A stretch of 64,000 nt of DNA from Liquorilactobacillus ghanensis DSM 18630. Its GTDB lineage: Bacteria; Bacillota; Bacilli; Lactobacillales; Lactobacillaceae. The stretch lies in contig NZ_AZGB01000016.1 of the NCBI RefSeq assembly GCF_001435235.1, forward strand, positions 186,001-250,000. The letters are read 5' to 3'. This document shows positions 49,633 to 57,606 of the stretch, piece by piece; positions within the stretch are counted from its first letter, which is position 1, and every line of letters begins with the position of its first letter. The translations under genes were made by a program, and so were the position numbers. The notes under the pieces are model-generated. The model saw only the letters and a list, made by a program, of their open reading frames with translations, searched no databases and was not told where the DNA came from.

Positions 49633-50643
49633 ACGCTACCTAAAAGTATAGAAGACGAATTATTCAAGATTACATCAGTGGAGCAAGAACAATTGGCTGG
49701 TAAACGCCATATTCAAGATGTTCCTATTACTGACTCAATCAATAAAATCATCAAAGCCATGCCTTTGTGGGATTTCTTTGATTATGGGAGTATTGCGGTC
49801 ACGCGATCAAATCGTTTTTCTTATATTCCCGCTCACACCCATAGTTTTATTGAAATTAACTATGTATATAGTGGTAAGAGTATTCAGTATATTGATGATA
49901 AAAAAGTTACTTTAAAGACTGGTCAGGCGGTAATTATGGATCGGAGTGTGCAACAACGAATTGATTATGCTGGAGAAGACGATATTCTAATTAATATTTT
50001 GATTCGCGATGATGATAAAATTAGGCAATTGCTCCATAATGAAAACTTAGTAACAAATTCTTTGACACGTTTTCTTTTTAATGCTAGCCAGCCTAATTTC
50101 AATCATGATAATTATCTTATTTTTGATTTTAACAATTCGCCTATAACACTACGAACAACTGAAAATTTGATTATCCAAGGTTGGAAAAACAATGGGACTA
50201 ACAAGAGCAACCGATTACTTAATTTGCTGATGCAGACTTGGTTAATAGTAGCAAGTGAGAATATTATTTTTCAGAAAACAAACTATGTAGATGCTCATCA
50301 AGACTTGATGATTCAAGTGGCCAATTATCTCAATACTCATTATCAAGATATCAGCTTAAAATCATTGGCGCGTCATTTTGGGTATAGCGCCAACTATCTT
50401 GGCGATAAAATCAATAAAGAGACAGGACACAGTTTTAAGCAATTATTGCAAATGCGTCGGTTGAATATTGCTTGTAATTTAATACAGCAAACTAATTTTT
50501 CTATGCGTGAAATTAGTGAATACATCGGATATGATAACCACTCATCGCTATTTAGACTTTTTAAAAGCAATCTTGGAGTAAGTCCTAGTGAATACAGAGA
50601 ACGTATTATACGTCCACGACAATTGGATTTAAAATCTGAATAG
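49633..50643 (+). CDS. AraC-family transcriptional regulator, apparent ACG start
   Basis: N-terminal cupin-like ligand domain (RFSYIPAHTHSFIEINYVYSG) and C-terminal double helix-turn-helix (ISLKSLARHFGYSANYLGDKI and FSMREISEYIGYDNHSSLFRLF). The first standard start is a GTG at 49678 with no ribosome binding site. A very strong AGGAGGGG lies at about 49617-49624; in frame, 8-10 nt after it, the only well-placed codon is ACG (49633), giving MLPKSIEDELFKITSVEQ and 336 residues. ACG is one base from ATG. It likely controls the divergent MFS-GH78 operon. Confidence 0.82.
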   Translation, partial: TLPKSIEDELFKITSVEQEQLAGKRHIQDVPITDSINKIIKAMPLWDFFDYGSIAVTRSNRFSYIPAHTHSFIEINYVYSGKSIQYIDDKKVTLKTGQAVIMDRSVQQRIDYAGEDDILINILIRDDDKIRQLLHNENLVTNSLTRFLFNASQPNFNHDNYLIFDFNNSPITLRTTENLIIQGWKNNGTNKSNRLLNLLMQTWLIVASENIIFQKTNYVDAHQDLMIQVANYLNTHYQDISLKSLARHFGYSANYLGDKINKETGHSFKQLLQMRRLNIACNLIQQTNFSMREISEYIGYDNHSSLFRLFKSNLGVSPSEYRERIIRPRQLDLKSE

Positions 50644-50753
50644 TGTTAGTGTGGATGTAATTTTTTGAATGTTGAACTAGTAAAGGATAGTGCTTATTTT
50701 AAATATATGTATAATAATTTCGATGCTTTAATTTTAAAATGCCTATATAAAAT

Positions 50754-50811
50754 AAAAAAAGATGATAAGCTATGAACTCTTATTTAGAGCATCGTAGCTT
50801 GTCATCTTTTT
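50754..50811. terminator. Bidirectional terminator
   Basis: GATGATAAGCT (50761-50771) pairs with AGCTTGTCATC (50796-50806) with one G-U; A-run before and T-run after. It separates the convergent araC-type and budA genes. Confidence 0.85.
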
Positions 50812-50820
50812 CAGCAATAG

Positions 50821-51534
50821 TTATTCAGCTTTTGAAATAGCTGAAGCGATATCTTCATCTTTGTCAAAATCGTGTTCCATGAATTCTGCATTATTTACAG
50901 GGAAATGTTGCTCTAAGGTATCAAAAACTTGTTTTTCTAAAGTCCCTTGTTTGATTTGAAAATCAAGAATATGTCCACCAATTGATAAATCATCAGCAAT
51001 AAAATGGTTATGAAAACCAGCAACGGCTGCTCCATGAAATAATTTCGGTGAATAGTAGCTCAGTAAAGTACCTTTAACATCATGAGCCTCAAAAATACTT
51101 TGCTTTTTAGCAGTTGCAGCCAAAGTATCAAACGGCTTAGTTGATTTGACAACAGCTCGGGTCTTCATGTAGCTGAAAGTTCCTTTAACAAGAATTGAAA
51201 AGAAGGTATTGCAATTTGGTTTGCCTTCAAGGCTGGCATTTTCAAAAGCAGCTGAATCAGCATCAGACAAAGTTCCGATTTTTTGATAGTCAGCAAAATG
51301 CGAGTTGGCAAATGGTAAAGTGAAATCATCTTTTAATAAGTTAGCTTTGCCAAAACTGTCAAATTGATATGGTTTGCCATCAACAATTACAACTTCTCCG
51401 TTTAAACCCTCACCAGTACCGATTCCGGTATCTCCATGAGCCATCAGTTCTTTTAATGTCAGCGTTCCGGTCAGTAGTCCTGGAACCAGTAAAGCCAAAG
51501 TCCCATGCTGATAGAGTACGTTTGTGTTTTTCAC
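50821..51534 (-). CDS. budA: Alpha-acetolactate decarboxylase
   Basis: Converts acetolactate to acetoin, which removes surplus pyruvate and balances branched-chain amino acid synthesis. The 237-residue protein has GDTGIGTGEGLNGEVVIVDG near the start and the zinc-binding HNHFIADDLSIGGHILDF-type segment near residue 190. Start is GTG at 51534, seven codons inside the longest frame, because GGAGGTAA lies directly before it. It stands alone. With the butanediol-type dehydrogenase at 36967 it would complete a route to 2,3-butanediol. Confidence 0.92.
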   Translation of the reverse strand: MKNTNVLYQHGTLALLVPGLLTGTLTLKELMAHGDTGIGTGEGLNGEVVIVDGKPYQFDSFGKANLLKDDFTLPFANSHFADYQKIGTLSDADSAAFENASLEGKPNCNTFFSILVKGTFSYMKTRAVVKSTKPFDTLAATAKKQSIFEAHDVKGTLLSYYSPKLFHGAAVAGFHNHFIADDLSIGGHILDFQIKQGTLEKQVFDTLEQHFPVNNAEFMEHDFDKDEDIASAISKAE

Positions 51535-51622
51535 GCTTATTACCTCCAAAATCAACTTTTAGTTCTATTAAGAAGCATACCACATTGTTGGAATTTGTGG
51601 TGTGCAATGTAAGTCTTTAAGC

Positions 51623-52192
51623 TTATTTGACTGCTAAAAAGCAATCAGCCTGGTGATCGTTGACTAGTCCGGCAGCTTGCATAAAAGAGTAAACAACTAC
51701 CGGACCGGTAAATTTAAAGCCGGCTTTTTTTAAAGTTTGACTGATTTGAATAGCACTAGTGTCAGTTGCTGGAACCGCAGCGGCTGTTTGATAATGATGA
51801 ATGATTGGTTGATAATCAATCATTTGCCATAAGTAATTATTAAAAGTTTGGCCTGAACGATTCAAATCGGCGACGATCCGAGCATTATTGATAATTGCTG
51901 ATAGCTTGGCTTGGTTGCGAACAATGGCTGAATTGTTCAACAATTGCGGCAACTGTGGCTCCATTGATTGAACTTGATAAAAATCAAAATCTGCCAAAGC
52001 TTGGCGAAAGGCTGATCGCTTTTTTAGAATTGTCTGCCAACTTAAACCAGCCTGCATAATTTCTAAAGAAAGCAGTTCGAATAAGTGCTGATCGTTGTGA
52101 CAAGGTCGGCCCCATTCATGATCGTGGTAGCTTTGAAGCAAATGATCAGCCGATTCTGCCCAGCTGCAGCGCTTTAATTGCGTTTTTTGCAA
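51623..52192 (-). CDS. tag: DNA-3-methyladenine glycosylase I
   Basis: Removes 3-methyladenine from alkylated DNA. The 189-residue protein has the Tag signatures RCSWAESADHLLQSYHDHEWG and LFELLSLEIMQAGLSWQTIL; zinc ligands are Cys9 and a C-terminal His/Cys pair (HQADCF). Start is TTG with GGGGTTGG upstream. It is the third gene of a unit with the CadD-like exporter and ArsR repressor, 24 bp after the latter. Together with ogt and the MagIII-like enzyme the window encodes three alkylation repair proteins. Confidence 0.92.
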   Translation of the reverse strand: MQKTQLKRCSWAESADHLLQSYHDHEWGRPCHNDQHLFELLSLEIMQAGLSWQTILKKRSAFRQALADFDFYQVQSMEPQLPQLLNNSAIVRNQAKLSAIINNARIVADLNRSGQTFNNYLWQMIDYQPIIHHYQTAAAVPATDTSAIQISQTLKKAGFKFTGPVVVYSFMQAAGLVNDHQADCFLAVK

Positions 52193-52216
52193 CGAAATCC
52201 AACCCCTTTTAACTTC

Positions 52217-52555
52217 TTATTCACCATGGCGTTTTCCACGGATAACATGATCAGCGTGTGCCAAGGTTTCATTAACAATGTCTAAAATATGCGGATCATC
52301 AAGTCGGTAGTAATTAGATTTTCCTTGACGTTGTGCTGAAACTAACTGATGCTGACGTAAAATAGCTAATTGATGAGAAACTGCTGATTGCTCTAATTCC
52401 AGAATTTGTCCTAATTCACTGACATTCAGCGGTTGCTGTTCAAGTAATTGCAACATTTGCAGTCGAATTGGATTACTTAAAAGTTTGAAAATACGTTGAG
52501 CTTCTTGTAAATGTTGTTGTTCAATCAAATTAAGCTTGTTCGTTGTGATAATCAA
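52217..52555 (-). CDS. ArsR/SmtB-family metal repressor, CzrA-like
   Basis: A 112-residue winged-helix protein ([41 protein letters not shown]). In helix 5, [17 protein letters not shown] has the exact D-x-H-x10-H-x2-H spacing of the zinc/cobalt site of CzrA. No helix-3 CxC cadmium site is seen. The start is unclear: the TTG at 52555 is only 2 nt from AGGAGG, while in-frame ATT (52552) or ATC (52549) have better distance. It lies 15 bp after the CadD-like gene and should bind the repeat at 53163-53190. Confidence 0.88.
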   Translation of the reverse strand: MIITTNKLNLIEQQHLQEAQRIFKLLSNPIRLQMLQLLEQQPLNVSELGQILELEQSAVSHQLAILRQHQLVSAQRQGKSNYYRLDDPHILDIVNETLAHADHVIRGKRHGE

Positions 52556-52570
52556 TGCCTCCTGATCAGT

Positions 52571-53134
52571 TTAAAAAAGCTGCAGTATGTGATGGATCAG
52601 ACCACTGTCCCAAAAAACATAAAATCCAATTACAATATAGCAGATTTTCATGAGCTTGTCCCCATGAGCCTCGATGAAAGTGGAGACTGCTGGTAAATCA
52701 GCTAACAAATGAATCAGCCAAACAGCTAATAATGATAAAGCTCCAATAAATACCAGTGTGATTAAGAAACTGTTAAAAGTTTGTCCAACAAGTACTGGAA
52801 GGAAAATTGCAAGATTACAACCGGCGCACACAGAAAGATAGGTAACAAAGACATTCAATACAGGGGAATGAACCTGCTTATCTCCGTCATCGTCATCATC
52901 ATCGTGAAAGGCGAGATAAATCGGCAGAATTCCCAAAATTCCTAGTAGCCATTCTGGCAAAAAGGTAGCAAGCGCCTGACCAATAAAATAACTGGCGCTT
53001 AGTAAAACTAGATTACCCAGCAGATAACCGAACATTACTTGTCGTAATTGGTATTTTTTCAATAAGAAAATCAGCATAAAGAAAAAATCCAAGTTAACGC
53101 TGATAAAAGTTAGTCCTAAGATCCAAAAGTTCAT
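52571..53134 (-). CDS. CadD-family cation exporter (cadmium/zinc resistance)
   Basis: The 187-residue membrane protein has about five or six helices in the LysE-like CadD arrangement. A cytosolic loop holds six aspartates in a row (FHDDDDDDGDKQVH), and YLSVCAGCNLAIFLPVL carries a cysteine pair in the following helix, both typical of CadD proteins. It probably exports or buffers Cd(II)/Zn(II). The ATG at 53134 has AGGAGG upstream. It is first in the operon and its promoter holds a CzrA-type operator. Confidence 0.82.
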   Translation of the reverse strand: MNFWILGLTFISVNLDFFFMLIFLLKKYQLRQVMFGYLLGNLVLLSASYFIGQALATFLPEWLLGILGILPIYLAFHDDDDDDGDKQVHSPVLNVFVTYLSVCAGCNLAIFLPVLVGQTFNSFLITLVFIGALSLLAVWLIHLLADLPAVSTFIEAHGDKLMKICYIVIGFYVFWDSGLIHHILQLF

Positions 53135-53162
53135 TATTAAGTTCCTCCTAGCATGCAAATGT

Positions 53163-53190
53163 GTTCATATGATATATATTTCATATGAAC
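53163..53190. promoter_or_regulatory. CzrA-type operator before the CadD-like gene
   Basis: GTTCATATGA (53163-53172) and TCATATGAAC (53181-53190) are perfect reverse complements. Arms with ATATGAAC are the known CzrA/ArsR operator style. Metal would release the repressor and allow export. Confidence 0.75.
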
Positions 53191-53343
53191 TTTACATCAT
53201 ATATAATACACGCTAGAAAAAAATTTGCAATTTATAAATGAGTTGTAGGAAAAAATGGTTGACTGATTTAAAATCTGATTGGAGATCAGAACTTCTGTAA
53301 AGTACTAAATAATTTCGATTTTTAAACTTTAATAATATAAAAG

Positions 53344-53376
53344 CTGCCTATTCTTGATGAGAATAGGCAGTTTTTT
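53344..53376. terminator. Terminator between the CadD promoter region and the MFS exporter end
   Basis: CTGCCTATTCT (53344-53354) pairs with AGAATAGGCAG (53360-53370), with TTTTTT after it on the plus strand and an AT-rich A-tract on the other side. No plus-strand gene precedes it. In the leftward direction no gene ends nearby either (the MFS gene ends at 53453), so it most likely stops MFS transcripts 80 bp beyond their stop codon. Confidence 0.75.
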
Positions 53377-53452
53377 GAGCTGTATATGTGACTAATAAAA
53401 CTGAGTTAAAAACAAATCCATAAATTGGTAATATTTATGATTCAGCAATTTA

Positions 53453-54796
53453 TTAATTACTCTTTTTGAATGCTGTCCAAATGAGACCAAGGTCTGCGAA
53501 AAGTAGAATCAAGGTAAAGATCAGTCCATTATGAAATCCGGCATTTTGACTGCTGGCAGATGCGGCAACGATAGTAGAAATGATTGCTGTACCAGCAGCA
53601 CCAGCAAATTGCTGAAAAGTATTGAGCAAGGCGTTTCCGTCCGCTTGAAGTTGCAAGGAGAGTTGTTGTAAGCCATGTGTCATGATTCCTGGCATGCTTA
53701 GTGATTGTCCAGCGGCAAACAAGGCAAATATAGCTGCAATTGAAGGAATCGTTAGGTGATTGAAGAAGATTGCAAATAACAAAACGGCGATAAGCTGCAA
53801 TGAGATACCACTGATAACTGGTCGCTTAGCTCCTAAATGGTCTAACAGACTCCCGCCAAAGGGTGTTAATAAAGCTCCAAGCAAAGCTCCTGGGGCCATA
53901 GCAATTCCTGCTTGTAAGGAAGAACGATGGAAGGCCAACTGAATCAAGTTTGGAATTAAAAATGAAAGTCCTAAGACAACAAATTGTCCAATGAAATAGC
54001 TGCTTAAATGCAAGTTGAAATTAAGATTTTTTAAACTACTCCAGTTAAGAATCGGTGTAGTGGTTTTGCGATAATGAAATAACATTATTACAAAGAAAAC
54101 GACTGCCAGTAGTAAGTAAATAATGAAATCAATTAAACTAGTACTTAGAAAGTTGAAGGCGGTAATCAAGAAGGCAAACGTGGCTGCCGTTGTTAGCCAA
54201 CCCCAAAAGTCGAATTTAATTGCCTTTTTCGGTTGCTGATTGTCAAGTGACCAACAGCCAACTAATAAGGCCACCAAGATTAGTGGAATCATTAAAATAA
54301 AAATCATGCGCCAGCCCCAAGAATCAGTTAAAAGGCCACCGTAAATTGGACCAAATGCCGGAGCAGTTGCAGTTACAAAATTGCCTAGTCCCATCAATAA
54401 GCCCAATTTGTTAGCTGGGGCTTTTTCTAAGATAATATTAAACATTAAGGGTAAGCTGATGCCGGTCCCGATACCTTGAAAAGCTCTTCCAAGAATCAAT
54501 AAAATTAAGTTGGTGGCTGCTGCATCAATAATTATTCCCAGCAAAAAGAAACAAACGGCACTGATAAAAAGCTTTTTTGAGGAAAAACGCTTTTTTAGGA
54601 AAGCCGATAAAGGAATCATAGCGGTTAAAACTAATAAATAAGCCGTTGTTACCCATTGAATCTGTGATAAAGAAACGTTGAATAATTTCATTAACTGTGG
54701 AAAAGTAACGTTCATGGCGGTCTCAATTACCACTCCACCAAAAGATAAAATACCAGTTGCAAAAATAGCTGCTGGAAGTTTGTAATTTTTTTGCAA
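53453..54796 (-). CDS. DHA2-family MFS drug exporter (EmrB/QacA type)
   Basis: A 447-residue transporter with 14 predicted helices. Motif C of drug/H+ antiporters appears as LGNFVTATAPAFGPIYGGLL, and SWGWRMIFILMIPLIL is typical of DHA2 members. It follows a MarR regulator by 11 bp; the pair is a standard self-regulated efflux unit. Substrates are unknown. Confidence 0.88.
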   Translation of the reverse strand: MQKNYKLPAAIFATGILSFGGVVIETAMNVTFPQLMKLFNVSLSQIQWVTTAYLLVLTAMIPLSAFLKKRFSSKKLFISAVCFFLLGIIIDAAATNLILLILGRAFQGIGTGISLPLMFNIILEKAPANKLGLLMGLGNFVTATAPAFGPIYGGLLTDSWGWRMIFILMIPLILVALLVGCWSLDNQQPKKAIKFDFWGWLTTAATFAFLITAFNFLSTSLIDFIIYLLLAVVFFVIMLFHYRKTTTPILNWSSLKNLNFNLHLSSYFIGQFVVLGLSFLIPNLIQLAFHRSSLQAGIAMAPGALLGALLTPFGGSLLDHLGAKRPVISGISLQLIAVLLFAIFFNHLTIPSIAAIFALFAAGQSLSMPGIMTHGLQQLSLQLQADGNALLNTFQQFAGAAGTAIISTIVAASASSQNAGFHNGLIFTLILLFADLGLIWTAFKKSN

Positions 54797-54807
54797 ATTA
54801 ATTTCTC

Positions 54808-55251
54808 CTATTCATGTGATTTTAGATTTCGGCTTAAACGCCGAGTTAAAGTTGAAAAGTTTTCTAGTTGTTTAGCAGTCATGCCGGCTGTTAGACAATT
54901 TTCAAGTTCACTGATTGAATTATCGACAGCTTCAGCTTTTTGAAGGCTGGCAGTCGTCAGTAATACTTGTTTGCGTCGATGATCATTTGTTGATTGTTTA
55001 AGCAAAACTAGTTTGCCTTTTTGCATTCGAGCCAATAATTCACTGATTGTTGATTTTCCAAAACCAAATGCCTGTTGAAGATCAGATGGGAAGATTTCTT
55101 CTTGTTGATGATCGTACAGATAACTGAGAATCCATTGCTGGGTCTCAGGAATATCAATTAATTCAGTTTTAGCAATTTGACGATGGGCAGCTCGATTTAA
55201 ATGGTTTGCCAATTGTTTGATTTGAAATCCAATTGTTTGCTGGATATCCAT
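54808..55251 (-). CDS. MarR-family regulator of the efflux gene
   Basis: The 147-residue winged-helix protein (PSDLQQAFGFGKSTISELLARMQKGKLV, then NDHRRKQVLLT wing) starts at ATG 55251, 9 nt after GGAGTG. It is the first gene of the marR-MFS operon. Its likely operator is the large palindrome at 55371-55396 inside the promoter. Confidence 0.9.
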   Translation of the reverse strand: MDIQQTIGFQIKQLANHLNRAAHRQIAKTELIDIPETQQWILSYLYDHQQEEIFPSDLQQAFGFGKSTISELLARMQKGKLVLLKQSTNDHRRKQVLLTTASLQKAEAVDNSISELENCLTAGMTAKQLENFSTLTRRLSRNLKSHE

Positions 55252-55370
55252 AGCGATAAACACTCCTTTTACAATTCATTCGGTAGACAAAGCGGGACTT
55301 ATGAAGGTTAGGCAGTAGGCGTTACAGCAGAGTGGCACAGGTAAATGCACTGTTTGCTGATTAATTGCTA

Positions 55371-55420
55371 AATATAGTTCGCATACGAACTATATTAATA
55401 AAAATTAGACTAAAAGTCAA
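55371..55420 (-). promoter_or_regulatory. Promoter and palindromic operator of the marR-MFS operon
   Basis: Minus strand TTGACT (55415-55420), 17-bp spacer, TAATAT (55392-55397). AATATAGTTCG (55371-55381) and CGAACTATATT (55386-55396) form a 26-bp palindrome overlapping the -10 box, a classic place for MarR repression. From 55421 to 55658 the plus strand holds the promoter region of the two-component system (TACAAT and TATAAA -10-like boxes near 55540-55560); no gene is seen there. Confidence 0.7.
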
Positions 55421-55658
55421 TTTTAGTGTAATTAATCAACTAGATTGCGGCAAATAACTTATTAATTTAAAAAATATTAAACTAATCATAGTGAAATGCT
55501 TGATTTTAACCAATTCTTTAGATACGATAACGATGGAGTTTGTTACAATAATGTTATAAAGTGCAGCAGGCAATTATCTAAATTAGCCGCACGGTGCTTG
55601 GTGGAATTTGTTGAACGAAGCATGGAGAGAGTCATAATTAATTAAGGAGCAAACTTAT

Positions 55659-56348
55659 ATGAAAATTTTAGTAGTCGATGATGATAAAGATATTGTAGAA
55701 TTACTTAGTATTTACATTAAAAATGAAGGTTATGAAGTTGAAAAAGCGTATAACGGCAAGGAAGCTTTAACCAAGTTGAATACTCATCCAGATACTTCAC
55801 TGATGATTTTAGATATTATGATGCCGCAAATGGACGGAATTGAAGTTTTGAAGGAAGTTCGTAAGGACTCTCAAATTCCGGTTTTGCTATTATCAGCTAA
55901 GACTGGGGATTTGGATAAGATTCAGGGATTAATTCAAGGTGCCGATGACTACGTTACTAAACCATTTAATCCATTAGAGGTAATGGCGCGTGTAAAATCA
56001 TTATTGCGCCGGTCGCAGCATAACGTTACCAATGATGTGCCTGATACTTTAGAAGTCGGACCATTGATCATCAATAAAGATTCGCATGAAGTTAAGACAA
56101 CTGATGGTAATTCGATTCAATTAACAGCACTTGAATTTGGTATTTTGTACCTTTTGTCTAGTCACCCGAATCGAGTTTTCTCAGCCGATGAAATTTTTGA
56201 GCGGGTTTGGCAACAAGAGTCGGTGGTTTCAGCTAAGACGGTAATGGTTCATGTCAGTCACTTGCGCGATAAGATTGAAGCAGCTACGAATGGTGAAAAA
56301 GTCATTCAAACGGTTTGGGGTGTCGGTTATAAAGTAGAAGTTCGTTAA
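55659..56348 (+). CDS. OmpR/VanR-type response regulator
   Basis: Receiver domain (VDDDKDIVELL, phospho-acceptor aspartate in LMILDIMMPQMDG at residue 52, KTGDLDKIQGLIQGADDYVTKPF) followed by a winged-helix output domain ending TVWGVGYKVE. 229 residues. It precedes its histidine kinase by 19 bp and a D,D-carboxypeptidase gene follows, like VanR-type cell-wall systems. Start ATG has AAGGAGC upstream. Confidence 0.92.
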   Translation: MKILVVDDDKDIVELLSIYIKNEGYEVEKAYNGKEALTKLNTHPDTSLMILDIMMPQMDGIEVLKEVRKDSQIPVLLLSAKTGDLDKIQGLIQGADDYVTKPFNPLEVMARVKSLLRRSQHNVTNDVPDTLEVGPLIINKDSHEVKTTDGNSIQLTALEFGILYLLSSHPNRVFSADEIFERVWQQESVVSAKTVMVHVSHLRDKIEAATNGEKVIQTVWGVGYKVEVR

Positions 56349-56367
56349 TTATGGAGATGATAGCTAA

Positions 56368-57525
56368 GTGAAATTAACTGCGCGAGAAAAAAGCGAGTTA
56401 TTTGGCGAAGGCGTCGTCACGGTTATTTTATTGATGCTCCTCAATCTATCAGTTTATGTTTTGTTGGATCAGATGATCGAATCTAATCCACAGTTGGCTA
56501 ATGGTATTTTTCAAATTAAGATGTCACTGTCATTTGGCCCCAATCACATTCGTTTTTGGAGCTGGGGCTGGTTGCTTATTTGTGTTATGATCTTGATCGA
56601 TGTCTTTGTGGTTTACTGGCGGTTAATGCGCCGCTATCGGCAAATGCAGTTGCAGCATGTAATTGCGGAGTTGCATTATATTGCTAATGGACATCTTAAT
56701 CATCGGATTTCATTTCAACTTCCGGGAGAAATGCAGCGGGTGGTTATCAGTATCAACGCGTTGGTTGATAGCGCGCTTACTGCAATGGATGAAGAACGGC
56801 AGATTGAGCACTCAAAAGATGAATTGATTACTAATGTTAGTCATGATATACGGACACCGTTAACTTCGATTATCGGTTATTTAGGTCTGATTGAAGACAA
56901 ACAATATCATTCACAAGCAGAACTTTTGAAGTATACACATACAGCTTTTTTAAAGGCGAGACAAATGAAAACTTTAGCAGATGATTTATTTGAATATACT
57001 AAGGTTCGTCAGTCAACGACGCCATTGAATTTGTCAACGATTGATCTGAAACAGTTGTTGGAACAATTGGCGGTTTCATTTGAGCTTGAATCACACAAAA
57101 AACAGATGATTATTTCAACTGATTTTGAAACTAATCAGTTGAAAATGGAAGCAGATTCACAAAAATTAGTGCGCGTCTTTAATAATTTGATTACTAATGC
57201 ATTTAAATATGGTGTTGATGGCAGCAAATTAGTTTTAAGTGCTCGGCATACCTCAAAAACAATGATCGAAGTGGTGGTTGCTAATGATGGCAAACCCATT
57301 CCAAAAGAATCGTTAAATAAATTATTTGATCGTTTTTATCGAGTTGAAAGTTCTCGTTCGAAAGAAACGGGTGGTAGCGGTTTGGGGCTGGCGATTGCGC
57401 AGAGTATTGTTGAGCTGCATCATGGAAAAATTCATGCAGAATCAGATAAAAATTGGACTAAATTCATTATTGAATTACCAGTTAGTCAAAAGACTGAAAA
57501 TTCAGTAAAAAGAGTAATAAAATAG
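56368..57525 (+). CDS. Sensor histidine kinase (VanS-like)
   Basis: A 385-residue kinase with two membrane helices (about residues 14-34 and 62-85) around a short extracytoplasmic loop, a HAMP-like linker, a HisKA domain with the phospho-acceptor in NVSHDIRTPLTSIIGYL, and a HATPase domain (N box FNNLITNAFKYG, G box GGSGLGLAIAQ). Start is GTG with GGAGATG upstream. It pairs with the preceding response regulator; the signal is unknown. Confidence 0.92.
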   Translation: MKLTAREKSELFGEGVVTVILLMLLNLSVYVLLDQMIESNPQLANGIFQIKMSLSFGPNHIRFWSWGWLLICVMILIDVFVVYWRLMRRYRQMQLQHVIAELHYIANGHLNHRISFQLPGEMQRVVISINALVDSALTAMDEERQIEHSKDELITNVSHDIRTPLTSIIGYLGLIEDKQYHSQAELLKYTHTAFLKARQMKTLADDLFEYTKVRQSTTPLNLSTIDLKQLLEQLAVSFELESHKKQMIISTDFETNQLKMEADSQKLVRVFNNLITNAFKYGVDGSKLVLSARHTSKTMIEVVVANDGKPIPKESLNKLFDRFYRVESSRSKETGGSGLGLAIAQSIVELHHGKIHAESDKNWTKFIIELPVSQKTENSVKRVIK

Positions 57526-57606
57526 GCGGATTAGCCGTTGTCAGACTAGTCTTTTTTCGCTATGCTAGAATAGATTGTTTTAAATGAAGTGAAGGGATCG
57601 AAAAAA

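Noticed and set aside
52861-52920. GTCATC repeats as a microsatellite or sequencing artefact
   Set aside because: They encode the acidic Asp run typical of CadD-family loops and stay in frame.
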